Below, one piece after another: positions 1 to 7,343 of a stretch of DNA of 8,295 nucleotides. The DNA is from UBA11136 sp964482135. GTDB taxonomy: Bacteria; Pseudomonadota; Alphaproteobacteria; UBA11136. The stretch spans positions 1 to 8,295 of the forward strand of contig CAYZWF010000059.1 of the NCBI GenBank assembly GCA_964482135.1, written 5' to 3'. The notes beneath the pieces were generated by a model. That model saw only the letters and a program-made list of their open reading frames with translations, was not told the origin of the DNA and searched no databases. A program made the position numbers and the translations under genes. Within the stretch, counting starts at the first letter, position 1. Each line of letters opens with the position of its first letter.

Positions 1-55
1 AAAGCGTCCCCAGTAATATGAACAGGACTTGACGCAGTATAAATAATTTCCTCAT
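1..55 (-). CDS. 5' end of an unidentified gene with signal-like N-terminus (partial)
   Basis: On the minus strand an ATG at 55-53 opens a frame that runs off the window edge. It encodes MRKLFILRQVLFILLGTL, two early basic residues followed by a hydrophobic stretch, which fits a signal peptide or an N-terminal membrane anchor. A purine-rich stretch, AAGGGAAAGGAC, lies immediately before the ATG and can serve as ribosome binding site. The gene follows the SLC13 transporter on the same strand with a 76-bp gap, and I see no clear terminator between them, so co-transcription is possible. The family cannot be named from 18 residues. It is real if the frame stays open beyond the edge. Confidence 0.5.
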   Translation of the reverse strand, partial: MRKLFILRQVLFILLGTL

Positions 56-131
56 GTCCTTTCCCTTGGGCGGACCCCACTCCTTATTTATTCACTATTC
101 CTACAGCCGGGTCATCACTTTCATTAAATCC

Positions 132-1661
132 CTAACCGAACACCCAGGCGGCCACGGTCATGGCGCAGGCGGTGATCACCGGCACCGCCGCCATGTTGAT
201 GAGCAGCCCGGCCCGCGCCATCTGCGGCACGGTGACCCGGCCGCTGGCAAAGACGATGGCGTTGGGCGGCGTGGCCACCGGGATCATGAAGGCGCAGCTT
301 GCCGCCGTCACCACCGGCACCAGCAGCATCACCGGGTCGATGCCGGTAATCTCCGCCAGTGTCACGGTCAGCGGCAGGAAGACAATGGTGGTGGCGGTAT
401 TGCTGGTGAGTTCCGTGAGCAGGATGATGAGCGCGGTGAGGCAGACCACGATCAGTACCAGGGGCAGCCCGGCCAGCCCCTCCATGCCGGTGCCGATCCA
501 CTGCGACAGGCCGCTCTCCGTGATACCGGCGGCCAGACTCAACCCGCCGCCGAACAGGATCAACACGCTCCAGGACAAATGCCCCGCCCATTCGCGGTCG
601 AGGATGAAAATTCCGCGCTTGGCGTCCACGGGAATCACGAACAGCGCCACCGCCCCGGCAATGGCGATCACCGTATCGCTGATCTCGATTCCGGGAAGCG
701 CGGCCGAGAGAAAGGGCCGTACTATCCAGGCCGCGGCCACACAGGCGATGACGCACGCCGTCAGCCGTTCGCCGCGCGACAGCGGTCCCATTTTATCCAG
801 CTCCCCGGCGATCATGGCCTCCACGTCGCCGTGGCGTCCGTGGCCCACCGCAAAGACCAACTTGGTCAAGATGGCCCAGGCCAGCACCAGCATCACCAGC
901 GCCAGCGGAACGCCCACCAGCATCCAGCGCGCGAATCCGATCTCCACCCCGTAATTATCCAGCATGAAGGCGGCGAGCAGGGCATTTGGAATGGTGCCGA
1001 TGAGGGTGCCCAAGCCGCCGATGGAGGCGGAAAAGGCCACCGCCAGCACCAAAGCGGTGGCGAAACGGGCGTCTTCGGCGGCCTCGTCTTCACCGCCAGG
1101 CTCGCGGTCCCTGTTGATGAGACCGATCACCGAGACCGCGATGGGCAGCATCATGATGGTGGTGGCGGTATTGCTCACCCACATGCTGATGGCGGCGGTG
1201 GCGGCCATGAACCCCCCGATCAGCGCGTCGGAACGGGTACCGGCGAAGCTCAGTACCTTGAGCGCGATACGCCGGTGGAGCCGCCATTTCTGCATGGCCA
1301 CGGCGATGACGAAACCGCCGAAGATGAGAAACACCACCGGATTGGCGTAATGCACCGCCGCCTGTTTCACCCCCGCTACCCCCATCAGGGGAAACAGCAA
1401 CAGCGGCAACAGGGCGGTGGCCGAGACCGGCAGCGCCTCGCTCACCCACCACAGGGCCATCAGCGCGGCCACGGCGGCCACCTTCCAGGCCTCTCCCGGC
1501 ATGGCTTCGGGCGCCGGTAAAGCCGAAATCAGAACAAAGGCCGCCAGCCCCAGAACCAGCCCCACCCGCTGATGGGTCTTGCGCGCCAGCGGTTCGCCGA
1601 AGACGGAGCCGTGGCCATGGTCCCGAGAGTCATGTGGTGCGGGTTGATGTGCTGCGGTCAT
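132..1661 (-). CDS. SLC13/DASS family sodium-coupled anion (dicarboxylate or sulfate) transporter
   Basis: This is an inner-membrane secondary transporter of the divalent anion:sodium symporter family, which imports dicarboxylates (succinate, malate and similar) or sulfate. The protein is about 509 aa and almost entirely alternating hydrophobic segments. Two SNTATT motifs (about residues 163-168 and 420-425) are the paired Ser-Asn-Thr motifs that form the sodium and substrate sites in this family. Each has a partner Pro-Asn motif: GTIPNAL (about 222-228) and VATPPNAI (about 462-469), the latter within the family signature region. The N-terminus is His-rich before the first helix. I prefer the ATG at 1661, preceded by AGGGATAGAGGC, over an in-frame GTG at 1682 that would add seven residues. 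The gene is divergent from the HAD gene. Substrate cannot be decided from sequence alone; no sulfate-specific or citrate-specific neighbour is present. Confidence 0.9.
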   Translation of the reverse strand: MTAAHQPAPHDSRDHGHGSVFGEPLARKTHQRVGLVLGLAAFVLISALPAPEAMPGEAWKVAAVAALMALWWVSEALPVSATALLPLLLFPLMGVAGVKQAAVHYANPVVFLIFGGFVIAVAMQKWRLHRRIALKVLSFAGTRSDALIGGFMAATAAISMWVSNTATTIMMLPIAVSVIGLINRDREPGGEDEAAEDARFATALVLAVAFSASIGGLGTLIGTIPNALLAAFMLDNYGVEIGFARWMLVGVPLALVMLVLAWAILTKLVFAVGHGRHGDVEAMIAGELDKMGPLSRGERLTACVIACVAAAWIVRPFLSAALPGIEISDTVIAIAGAVALFVIPVDAKRGIFILDREWAGHLSWSVLILFGGGLSLAAGITESGLSQWIGTGMEGLAGLPLVLIVVCLTALIILLTELTSNTATTIVFLPLTVTLAEITGIDPVMLLVPVVTAASCAFMIPVATPPNAIVFASGRVTVPQMARAGLLINMAAVPVITACAMTVAAWVFG

Positions 1662-1758
1662 GCCTCTATCCCTAGCTGGCACGGACCTGCCCGGTCAACA
1701 GACATGACCTTCATGAGCGGGGCTGGCAGGGGCGGGGACGCTGGTTTATGCTGCCGCC
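1662..1758. promoter_or_regulatory. Divergent intergenic region, candidate promoters for the transporter and the HAD operon
   Basis: This short region separates two head-to-head genes, so both promoters should lie in or near it. On the minus strand TTGACC (1698-1693) is followed after 18 bp by TAGGGAT (1674-1668), a weak -35/-10 candidate for the transporter. On the plus strand TATGCT (1747-1752) sits just before the HAD start and could be a -10 for a nearly leaderless transcript, but no convincing -35 is visible. These assignments are inference from weak consensus matches in GC-rich DNA. Confidence 0.25.
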
Positions 1759-2478
1759 ATGCCGCCTCCCACGGAAGCCCCCCCAGAATCCCCTATGGAA
1801 TCTACAGAACGCCTGCGCCTCGCCGTGTTCGACCTCGACGGCACGCTGGTGGACAGCCTCCATATCATCGTCGAGGCCATGACCAACGCCTGCGAGTCCC
1901 ACGGCCTGCCGCCCTTGCCCTCTGAACAGGTGCGCCGCATCGTCGGCCTGCCGCTGCAGGAGGCCATCGCCATTCTCCTGCCCGGGGAGGAAACCACGCG
2001 CCACGGTGATCTCGCGGAAAGCTACCGCACCGCCTTTCACGATTTGCGCCAGGGCGACGACTTCGAGGAACCCCTCTATCCCGGCGCGCTGGCCGCCCTG
2101 GACGCTCTCGAAGGCGCGGGGTTCCTGCTCGGTATCGCCACCGGAAAGTCCCATCGCGGGCTGGTCAAAACCCTGGAACATCACGATCTGGAGCGCCGCT
2201 TCGTCACCCTCCAGACTGCCGATCAGGGGCCCGGCAAGCCCGCGCCCCACATGCTCCAGCGTGCGCTAGCCGAGGCCGGGGCCGAGACCGTTGACTCGGT
2301 GATGATCGGCGATACAGTCTTCGATATGGAAATGGCGCGCGCCGCCGGGGTTCCCGCCATCGGCGTGGCCTGGGGCTACCACGAAAGCAAGGATCTTGTG
2401 AATTCCGGCGCGGCGCTGGTGGTGGAACATTTCGACGATGTTCCCGCCGCCGCCGCCACCCTTCTCAAAGAGGCATAA
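1759..2478 (+). CDS. HAD-superfamily hydrolase, subfamily IA (phosphoglycolate phosphatase-like)
   Basis: This is a cytoplasmic haloacid dehalogenase-type phosphatase of 239 aa. All four HAD motifs are present: DLDGTLVDS (about residues 24-32) with the nucleophile and acid/base aspartates, the ATGKS threonine of motif II, the motif III lysine in GPGKPAP, and IGDTVFDMEMARAAG as motif IV for magnesium binding. A helical cap of about 70 residues between motif I and motif II marks subfamily IA. The substrate is unknown; phosphoglycolate or another small phosphate ester is typical. The first 12 residues are Pro-rich and not family-like, so an in-frame ATG at 1795 (starting MESTERLRLAVFD) is an equally plausible start; neither has a clear Shine-Dalgarno. 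The stop abuts the AsmA start directly, indicating an operon. Confidence 0.88.
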   Translation: MPPPTEAPPESPMESTERLRLAVFDLDGTLVDSLHIIVEAMTNACESHGLPPLPSEQVRRIVGLPLQEAIAILLPGEETTRHGDLAESYRTAFHDLRQGDDFEEPLYPGALAALDALEGAGFLLGIATGKSHRGLVKTLEHHDLERRFVTLQTADQGPGKPAPHMLQRALAEAGAETVDSVMIGDTVFDMEMARAAGVPAIGVAWGYHESKDLVNSGAALVVEHFDDVPAAAATLLKEA

Positions 2479-4749
2479 ATGCGGGTCGCTACTCTTTTCA
2501 AGATCATCATCGTCGCCGTGGCCGCCCTGGTGGTGTCTCTCTACGCCATTCTCCAATCCCAGGATTTCAGCCAGTACCGCGGTCTCATCGAGGAACAGGC
2601 GCGCGCCGCCACCGGGAGAGAGCTGGTTTTGGCCGGCGAACTGGATTTACGTCTGCTCTCGCTCAGCCCGGCGCTCATCGTGGATGACGTGACGCTCAAG
2701 AATGCCTCCTGGGGAACCCGCCCTGACATGGTCACCTTACGCCGCCTCGAGGCCGAGGTGGCTCTGCTGCCGCTGTTTTCCGGTAATCTGACGGTGAAAA
2801 GGCTGGTGCTGGTGGCGCCGGAGATTTTCCTTGAAACCGATAAAAAGGGTCGCGGCAACTGGATATTTACCCCCGATAAAGCGGCGCCCACGCCGGAAGA
2901 AACGCCAGAGGATATTTCAAACGAGGACGCATCCACCACATCTGCCACGGCATCTCTGCCGGTGGTGAACGAGGCGCGCATCGAGAACGCCCGTCTCACC
3001 TTCCGCGACGGCGTCACGGAGACCGAACAGCATTTCGTCCTGCAACATCTCGGCGCCCATGCCCGCGATGCCGCCTCGCCTCTCACTCTAGAGGGCGCGG
3101 GCGACGTGGATGGCGCGGCCTTCGATTTCACCGCTCGTTTGGGGGCGCCCTCGGCCCTGCTCAAGGGAACCGAGCCCTACGGGGTCAAGGTCACGGCCCA
3201 TGCCGGAGGCGCGGAGCTGTATCTCGACGGCACCATCAAGGAACCGCTGGCGGGCAGTGGTCTCGATATCCAGGCCACCGTTTCGGGCGGCGACCTTTCG
3301 GCGCTTGGGGCTGTGGCCGGGGCGTCGCTTCCGGCGCTGGGGCCGTACCGGGTTTCGGGCCGGGTCTCCGACATCAAGAGCGGTTATGGCCTGCGTTCGC
3401 TGGAAGCGGCGCTGGGCGACAGCGATCTCTCGGGCGATCTCACCATTGCCCTGGGCGGGCGCACCAGACTCACGGCCAAGCTCAAGTCACGGCTTCTCAA
3501 TTTGGCGGATTTCAGTGATCCCGCCGCGGCGTCCAAGGAAACCTCCGAAGAGGACAAGAAGCGCCTGTTTTCCCCCGATCCCCTGCCGCTCGACGGTTTA
3601 CGCGGCCTCGATGTGGATCTCTCCCTTGGCGCGGAGCGGCTGGTGGCCGATAAGCTGATCTTGGAAGACCTCAATCTCAAACTGGCTTTGGATAAGGGCA
3701 TACTGGTCCTGCGCCCGCTTAACGTTCATCTCGCTAGCGGCACGCTTTCCGGCGATCTCGCTCTCAATGCGAGCCAGCCCCAGACCTCCCTCAATCTCAA
3801 TGTCACCATGAAAGAGCTGGATATGGGGGCGCTGCTGTCGGCTCTTTCCGGCTCTCAACTCCTTTCCGGCACTGCCCGCGCCAAACTGGCCCTGCGCGGC
3901 AAGGGCGAGTCGGTGGCGGCCCTGATGGCAGGCCTCCAAGGCAAGACCAGCTTCGTCATGGAGAAAGGCGTACTCCATGACAGCACCTTCGATCTGCTTT
4001 CCGCCGATCTTCTCAAATCCATCACGCCCTGGGCCGGGAGCAAGGACAGCAATGCGCTTAACTGCGCCGTCAGCCGCTTCGACATCCGCGCCGGCATGGC
4101 CGTCAGCCAGGCCCTGCTCGTGGATACCTCCAATGTCTCTGTCTCCGGCGAAGGCGGCGTCAATCTGGCGAGCGAGGCCATCGACATCACCCTGACGCCG
4201 CGCACCCGCGACCTCAGCCTCATGAGTCTGGCGGTACCCATCAAGATCGGCGGCACCCTGGCCGATCCCAGCGCCGCCCCAGATATGTCGGCCGTGGTCA
4301 CAAGCGTGGTGAAGGGCGTAACCAAAGGCGTGGCGGGCACCGTCACCGGGGCGGTGACGGGAACCGCCGGAGTGGTGGGTGATATTCTCACCGCGCCGCT
4401 GGGCCTCTTCGGCGACGGCGATAAGAAGGCGGCAAAGAAAGAGCAAGCCGCTGCCACGCCGTCCGATGATCTGTGTCAGGCCGCCATCAGCGGCAAGAAA
4501 CCGGCCCCAAAGAAGACAACCACGAAAAAGGCTGCTCCCAAACAGGCCGCGCCTGCGGAACCTGCCCCAGTTCCCACACCGACAGAACCCGCGCCCGCGC
4601 CAGCGCCAACCCCCGCTCCATCCTCGCCGTCTCCCATGCCATCGGCGCCTGCGCCATCGCCACAGCCCGCTCCCGGCGAGGGATTCAGCGAAGACCTCGA
4701 GGGCCTGGGCGAGGGACTGAGCAAGGGGCTGAAGGGCCTGTTCAATTGA
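2479..4749 (+). CDS. AsmA-family envelope protein
   Basis: This 756-aa protein belongs to the AsmA family. These proteins are anchored in the inner membrane by one N-terminal helix, extend into the periplasm and are linked to outer-membrane assembly and lipid homeostasis. The N-terminal helix covers about residues 7-24. The family's N-terminal domain is clear: GRELVLAGELDLRLL, then SPALIVDDVTLKNASWG and an LPLFSGNLTVKRLVL-type stretch, ending near RGNW at about 124-128. The C-terminal AsmA region (about 440-620) is rich in repeated beta-strand patterns, followed by a DLCQAAISGKK segment with a cysteine at 666. After that comes a Lys/Pro/Ala low-complexity tail (about 674-733) and a final acidic-to-basic Gly/Leu-rich end. 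The start ATG follows the HAD stop with no spacer, and AAAGAGG supplies the ribosome site. The long tail is unusual for the family and may be a flexible spacer. Confidence 0.9.
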   Translation: MRVATLFKIIIVAVAALVVSLYAILQSQDFSQYRGLIEEQARAATGRELVLAGELDLRLLSLSPALIVDDVTLKNASWGTRPDMVTLRRLEAEVALLPLFSGNLTVKRLVLVAPEIFLETDKKGRGNWIFTPDKAAPTPEETPEDISNEDASTTSATASLPVVNEARIENARLTFRDGVTETEQHFVLQHLGAHARDAASPLTLEGAGDVDGAAFDFTARLGAPSALLKGTEPYGVKVTAHAGGAELYLDGTIKEPLAGSGLDIQATVSGGDLSALGAVAGASLPALGPYRVSGRVSDIKSGYGLRSLEAALGDSDLSGDLTIALGGRTRLTAKLKSRLLNLADFSDPAAASKETSEEDKKRLFSPDPLPLDGLRGLDVDLSLGAERLVADKLILEDLNLKLALDKGILVLRPLNVHLASGTLSGDLALNASQPQTSLNLNVTMKELDMGALLSALSGSQLLSGTARAKLALRGKGESVAALMAGLQGKTSFVMEKGVLHDSTFDLLSADLLKSITPWAGSKDSNALNCAVSRFDIRAGMAVSQALLVDTSNVSVSGEGGVNLASEAIDITLTPRTRDLSLMSLAVPIKIGGTLADPSAAPDMSAVVTSVVKGVTKGVAGTVTGAVTGTAGVVGDILTAPLGLFGDGDKKAAKKEQAAATPSDDLCQAAISGKKPAPKKTTTKKAAPKQAAPAEPAPVPTPTEPAPAPAPTPAPSSPSPMPSAPAPSPQPAPGEGFSEDLEGLGEGLSKGLKGLFN

Positions 4750-5645
4750 AGCGCTTCTATACCGCCGTGGCGGTGGCCGAAGAGGCATCTTCGGGAAACC
4801 ACGGTTCCCCCGGTAATTCCCCCGGTAATTCCCCCGGTAATTCCCCCGNNNNNNNNNNNNNNNNNNNNNNNNNNNNNNNNNNNNNNNNNNNNNNNNNNNN
4901 NNNNNNNNNNNNNNNNNNNNNNNNNNNNNNNNNNNNNNNNNNNNNNNNTTCCCCCGGTAATTCCCCCGGTAATTCCCCCGGTAATTCCCCCGCATTCCTC
5001 CTCACCCTGGACGGCCTCGCGGCGCGCACTCCGGTGGGCGAACGCCTGATCCTGCCCACATCCGCTTTGGCCGAGGCCATAGCCGGAGAATGGCGTGGCC
5101 AGAAAGACGACGTGGATTTCGCCACCATGCCTTTGACCCGTCTCGCGGGCACCGCCATTGACCGCGTCGCCCCCCAGCGCGAGACCATCATTGCCGGCCT
5201 CATGGCCTATGCCGAAAACGACCTTCTCTGTTACCGCGTGGACCAGCCGCCGGAACTGGTGTCGCGCCAGGACGAACACTGGCAGCCCTTGCTCGATTGG
5301 GCGGGGGAAACCCTGGGAGCGGAACTCACCACCACCACCGGCGTCACCCCGTTGGCCCAGTCCGCGCAATCACTGGAGGCTCTGGAACAGGCCGTCTCCG
5401 CCCATGATGCCATGACTCTCGCCGCCCTCGGCAGCGCCGCGGCGGCGGCGGGTTCTCTCATCCTCGCCTTGGCCCTGGCCCGGGCCTTCATTGACGCTTC
5501 CCGCGCCTTCGAGTTGTCCACCCTTCACGAGGCCTTCCAGATCGAGCGCTGGGGCGAGGACGAGGAGGCGGCGCAGCGCCTTGGCGGTCTGCGCGAGGAA
5601 ATTACCCAGGCCGCGCGCTTCATGGACCTTTGCAGAGAAGGCTAA
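4746..5645 (+). CDS. ATP12-family F1-ATPase assembly chaperone, interrupted by minisatellite and assembly gap
   Basis: ATP12 proteins bind the F1 alpha subunit and help assemble the F1 sector of ATP synthase in mitochondria and Alphaproteobacteria. The N-terminus reads KRFYTAVAVAEE, as expected for the family. Diagnostic stretches follow the gap: LDGLAARTPVGERLILP, ALAEAIAGEW, MPLTRLAGTAIDRV, NDLLCYRV, HWQPLLDW and the C-terminal EAFQIERWGEDEEA. The start is TTG at 4746, overlapping the AsmA stop by four bases (TTGA), with AAGGG nine bases upstream. A GTG at 4767 is the alternative but would remove the conserved KRFY. Between residues about 18 and 83 lie SPGN repeats and 100 Ns, where related proteins have only a short loop between the first strands. 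As written it has 299 codons; with the gap and one 44-bp flank removed it would be 251, close to normal. Frame is kept, so the protein may be functional with an extended loop. Confidence 0.88.
   Translation: MKRFYTAVAVAEEASSGNHGSPGNSPGNSPGNSPXXXXXXXXXXXXXXXXXXXXXXXXXXXXXXXXXXSPGNSPGNSPGNSPAFLLTLDGLAARTPVGERLILPTSALAEAIAGEWRGQKDDVDFATMPLTRLAGTAIDRVAPQRETIIAGLMAYAENDLLCYRVDQPPELVSRQDEHWQPLLDWAGETLGAELTTTTGVTPLAQSAQSLEALEQAVSAHDAMTLAALGSAAAAAGSLILALALARAFIDASRAFELSTLHEAFQIERWGEDEEAAQRLGGLREEITQAARFMDLCREG
4805..4992. repeat. 12-bp tandem minisatellite inside the ATP12 gene
   Basis: The unit TTCCCCCGGTAA occurs three full times plus TTCCCCCG at 4805-4848, and in exactly the same way at 4949-4992. 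The 100-N gap lies between. All visible units are identical. Because 12 is divisible by 3, copy-number change does not shift the frame; in the gene frame it encodes Ser-Pro-Gly-Asn. The minus strand has runs of five G separated by seven bases, which meets the common G-quadruplex sequence rule in each flank. True copy number is unknown. Confidence 0.95.
4849..4948. other. Assembly gap of 100 Ns
   Basis: Exactly 100 unresolved bases lie within the tandem array. A round 100 is the usual placeholder for a scaffold gap of unknown size, so its length should not be read as real. The left flank stops at base 8 of the repeat unit and the right flank restarts at base 1. A continuous array would therefore miss 4 plus a multiple of 12 bases, and 100 happens to satisfy this. 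Confidence 0.97.
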
Positions 5646-5711
5646 GGCACAGTTCAAATGATTCTATTTTATCGGAGGACGCTCTAGGATAGGGTAAGCC
5701 GAAAGCCCAGC

Positions 5712-5770
5712 CCCGCTTTAAAGCCCCCCGTGCATGGTTTTGCGCCGGGGACGTTGCGGGTTCTTTTTTT
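5712..5770 (+). terminator. Terminator-like hairpin and T-run in the pccB leader
   Basis: The 149-bp gap between the ATP12 gene and pccB contains an outer pairing, CCCGC (5712-5716) with GCGGG (5756-5760), directly followed by TTCTTTTTTT. An inner hairpin pairs CCCCG (5726-5730) with CGGGG (5746-5750). A perfect palindrome GCTTTAAAGC sits at 5715-5724 and shares bases with the outer stem. Together this could be an intrinsic terminator ending the HAD-AsmA-ATP12 transcript, or an attenuator in the pccB leader. The outer loop is long for a standard terminator, so confidence is limited. A promoter for pccB is not clear; TAGGAT upstream near 5685 is a weak -10 candidate. Confidence 0.4.
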
Positions 5771-5794
5771 CATACCGTCCACTCGGAGACCTAA

Positions 5795-7327
5795 ATGAAG
5801 GACATCCTCAAGAAACTGGAAGAAAAACGCGAACAGGCGCGCGCCGGGGGTGGCAAAAAACGGGTGGAGTCCCAGCACAAGAAGGGCAAGCTCACGGCGC
5901 GGGAGCGCCTCGACATGCTTCTCGATCCCGACAGTTTCGAGGAATGGGACATGTTCATGGAGCATCGCTGCACCGATTTCGGCATGGACGACCAGACCAT
6001 TCCCGGCGATGGCGTGGTCACCGGCTACGGCACCATCAACGGTCGTCTGGTGTTCGTCTTCAGCCAGGATTTCACCGTTTTCGGCGGCTCCCTGTCCGAG
6101 GCCCATGCCGAGAAAATTTCCAAGATCATGGACAAGGCCATGAGCGTCGGCGCGCCGGTGATCGGCATCAACGATTCCGGCGGCGCGCGCATCCAGGAAG
6201 GCGTGGCCTCGCTGGCCGGTTATGCCGAGGTCTTCACCCGTAACGTGCTGGCCTCGGGCGTCATCCCCCAGATTTCTCTCATCATGGGGCCGTGCGCGGG
6301 CGGCGCGGTCTATTCCCCGGCCATGACCGATTTCATCTTCATGGTGCGCGACAGTTCCTACATGTTCGTCACCGGTCCCGATGTGGTGAAAACCGTGACC
6401 CATGAGGAGGTGACGCTGGAAGAACTGGGCGGGGCGGGCACTCATTCCTCGAAGTCGGGGGTGGCCGATCACGCCTTCGAAAACGACGCCGAGGCCCTGT
6501 TACAGATACGCCGTTTCATGGATTTCCTGCCCGCCAACAACCGCGAGGCGCCGCCCCTGCGTGATACCGACGATCCCGCCGACCGCATGGAGGACTCGCT
6601 CGATACCCTGGTCCCGGCCGAGGCCAACAAGTCCTATGACATGAAGGAATTGATCGCCAAGGTGGTGGATGACGGCGATTTCTTCGAACTACAGCCCGAT
6701 TTCGCCGGCAATATCCTCATCGGCCTGGCCCGCATGGAAGGCTCCACCGTGGGCATCGTCGCCAACCAGCCCATGGTGCTGGCCGGCTGCCTGGATATCG
6801 ATTCCTCGCGCAAGGCCGCCCGTTTCGTGCGTTTCTGCGATTGTTTCAATATCCCGCTGGTGACCTTCGTGGATGTGCCCGGCTTCCTGCCCGGCACCGC
6901 CCAGGAATATGGCGGCATCATCACCCATGGCTCGAAACTGCTGTTTGCCTTCACCGAGGCCACCGTGCCCAAGGTCACGGTGATCGTGCGCAAGGCCTAT
7001 GGCGGGGCCTATGACGTGATGAGTTCCAAGCATCTGCGCGGCGACGTGAACTATGCCTGGCCAACGGCGGAAATCGCGGTCATGGGGCCCAAGGGCGCGG
7101 TGGAGATCATCTTCCGTGACGAGATCGGCGACGAAAAGAAAATCGAGAAACGCACCGCGGACTACAAGGACCGTTTCGCCAGTCCCTTCGCCGCGGCCCA
7201 TCGCGGCTATATCGACGACGTGATCATGCCCCATAACACACGTAAGCGCCTGTGCCGCGCGCTGGCCATGCTGCGCGACAAGGAACAGGAAAACCCCTGG
7301 AAGAAACACACCAACATCCCGCTTTAA
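5795..7327 (+). CDS. pccB: Acyl-CoA carboxylase beta (carboxyltransferase) subunit, propionyl-CoA carboxylase type
   Basis: This 510-aa subunit transfers carboxyl from biotin on the alpha subunit to an acyl-CoA, most likely propionyl-CoA giving methylmalonyl-CoA, in the cytoplasm. The length is typical. The N-terminal carboxyltransferase half contains the GARIQEGVASLAGYAEVF helix region and GPCAGGAVYSPA (about 165-176), whose glycines form an oxyanion hole. The C-terminal half has DVPGFLPGTAQEYGGII (about 360-376), then AYGGAYDVMSSKHL (about 401-414) and AWPTAEIAVMGPKGAVEIIF, closely resembling mitochondrial PCCB. This makes the propionyl-type assignment stronger than methylcrotonyl or acetyl-type, though a broad acyl-CoA specificity is possible. 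The ATG follows GGAG with six bases of spacing. The biotin-carrying alpha subunit (pccA), expected nearby in many Alphaproteobacteria, is not in the window; AT-rich accessory DNA begins right after the stop. Confidence 0.95.
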   Translation: MKDILKKLEEKREQARAGGGKKRVESQHKKGKLTARERLDMLLDPDSFEEWDMFMEHRCTDFGMDDQTIPGDGVVTGYGTINGRLVFVFSQDFTVFGGSLSEAHAEKISKIMDKAMSVGAPVIGINDSGGARIQEGVASLAGYAEVFTRNVLASGVIPQISLIMGPCAGGAVYSPAMTDFIFMVRDSSYMFVTGPDVVKTVTHEEVTLEELGGAGTHSSKSGVADHAFENDAEALLQIRRFMDFLPANNREAPPLRDTDDPADRMEDSLDTLVPAEANKSYDMKELIAKVVDDGDFFELQPDFAGNILIGLARMEGSTVGIVANQPMVLAGCLDIDSSRKAARFVRFCDCFNIPLVTFVDVPGFLPGTAQEYGGIITHGSKLLFAFTEATVPKVTVIVRKAYGGAYDVMSSKHLRGDVNYAWPTAEIAVMGPKGAVEIIFRDEIGDEKKIEKRTADYKDRFASPFAAAHRGYIDDVIMPHNTRKRLCRALAMLRDKEQENPWKKHTNIPL

Positions 7328-7343
7328 GGGGGGTATGTTTTAG

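Noticed and set aside
54..1520. Long plus-strand open frame opposite the transporter gene
   Set aside because: Its product is low-complexity, His/Arg/Gly-rich and without any domain. It mirrors the GC-rich SLC13 gene, whose motifs are unmistakable on the other strand.
4805..4992. CRISPR array
   Set aside because: The units are 12 bp and directly adjacent, without unique spacers, and lie inside a coding gene. This is a minisatellite.
3598..5369. Minus-strand frames crossing the minisatellite (RGNY and GGIT repeats)
   Set aside because: They are open only because the repeat and GC-rich DNA lack stops in these frames. They overlap the clear AsmA and ATP12 genes and show no family features.
5646..5794. 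PccR-type operator upstream of pccB
   Set aside because: I looked for paired TTTGCAAA-like motifs known from propionyl-CoA carboxylase regulation and found none, only an isolated TTTTGCG.
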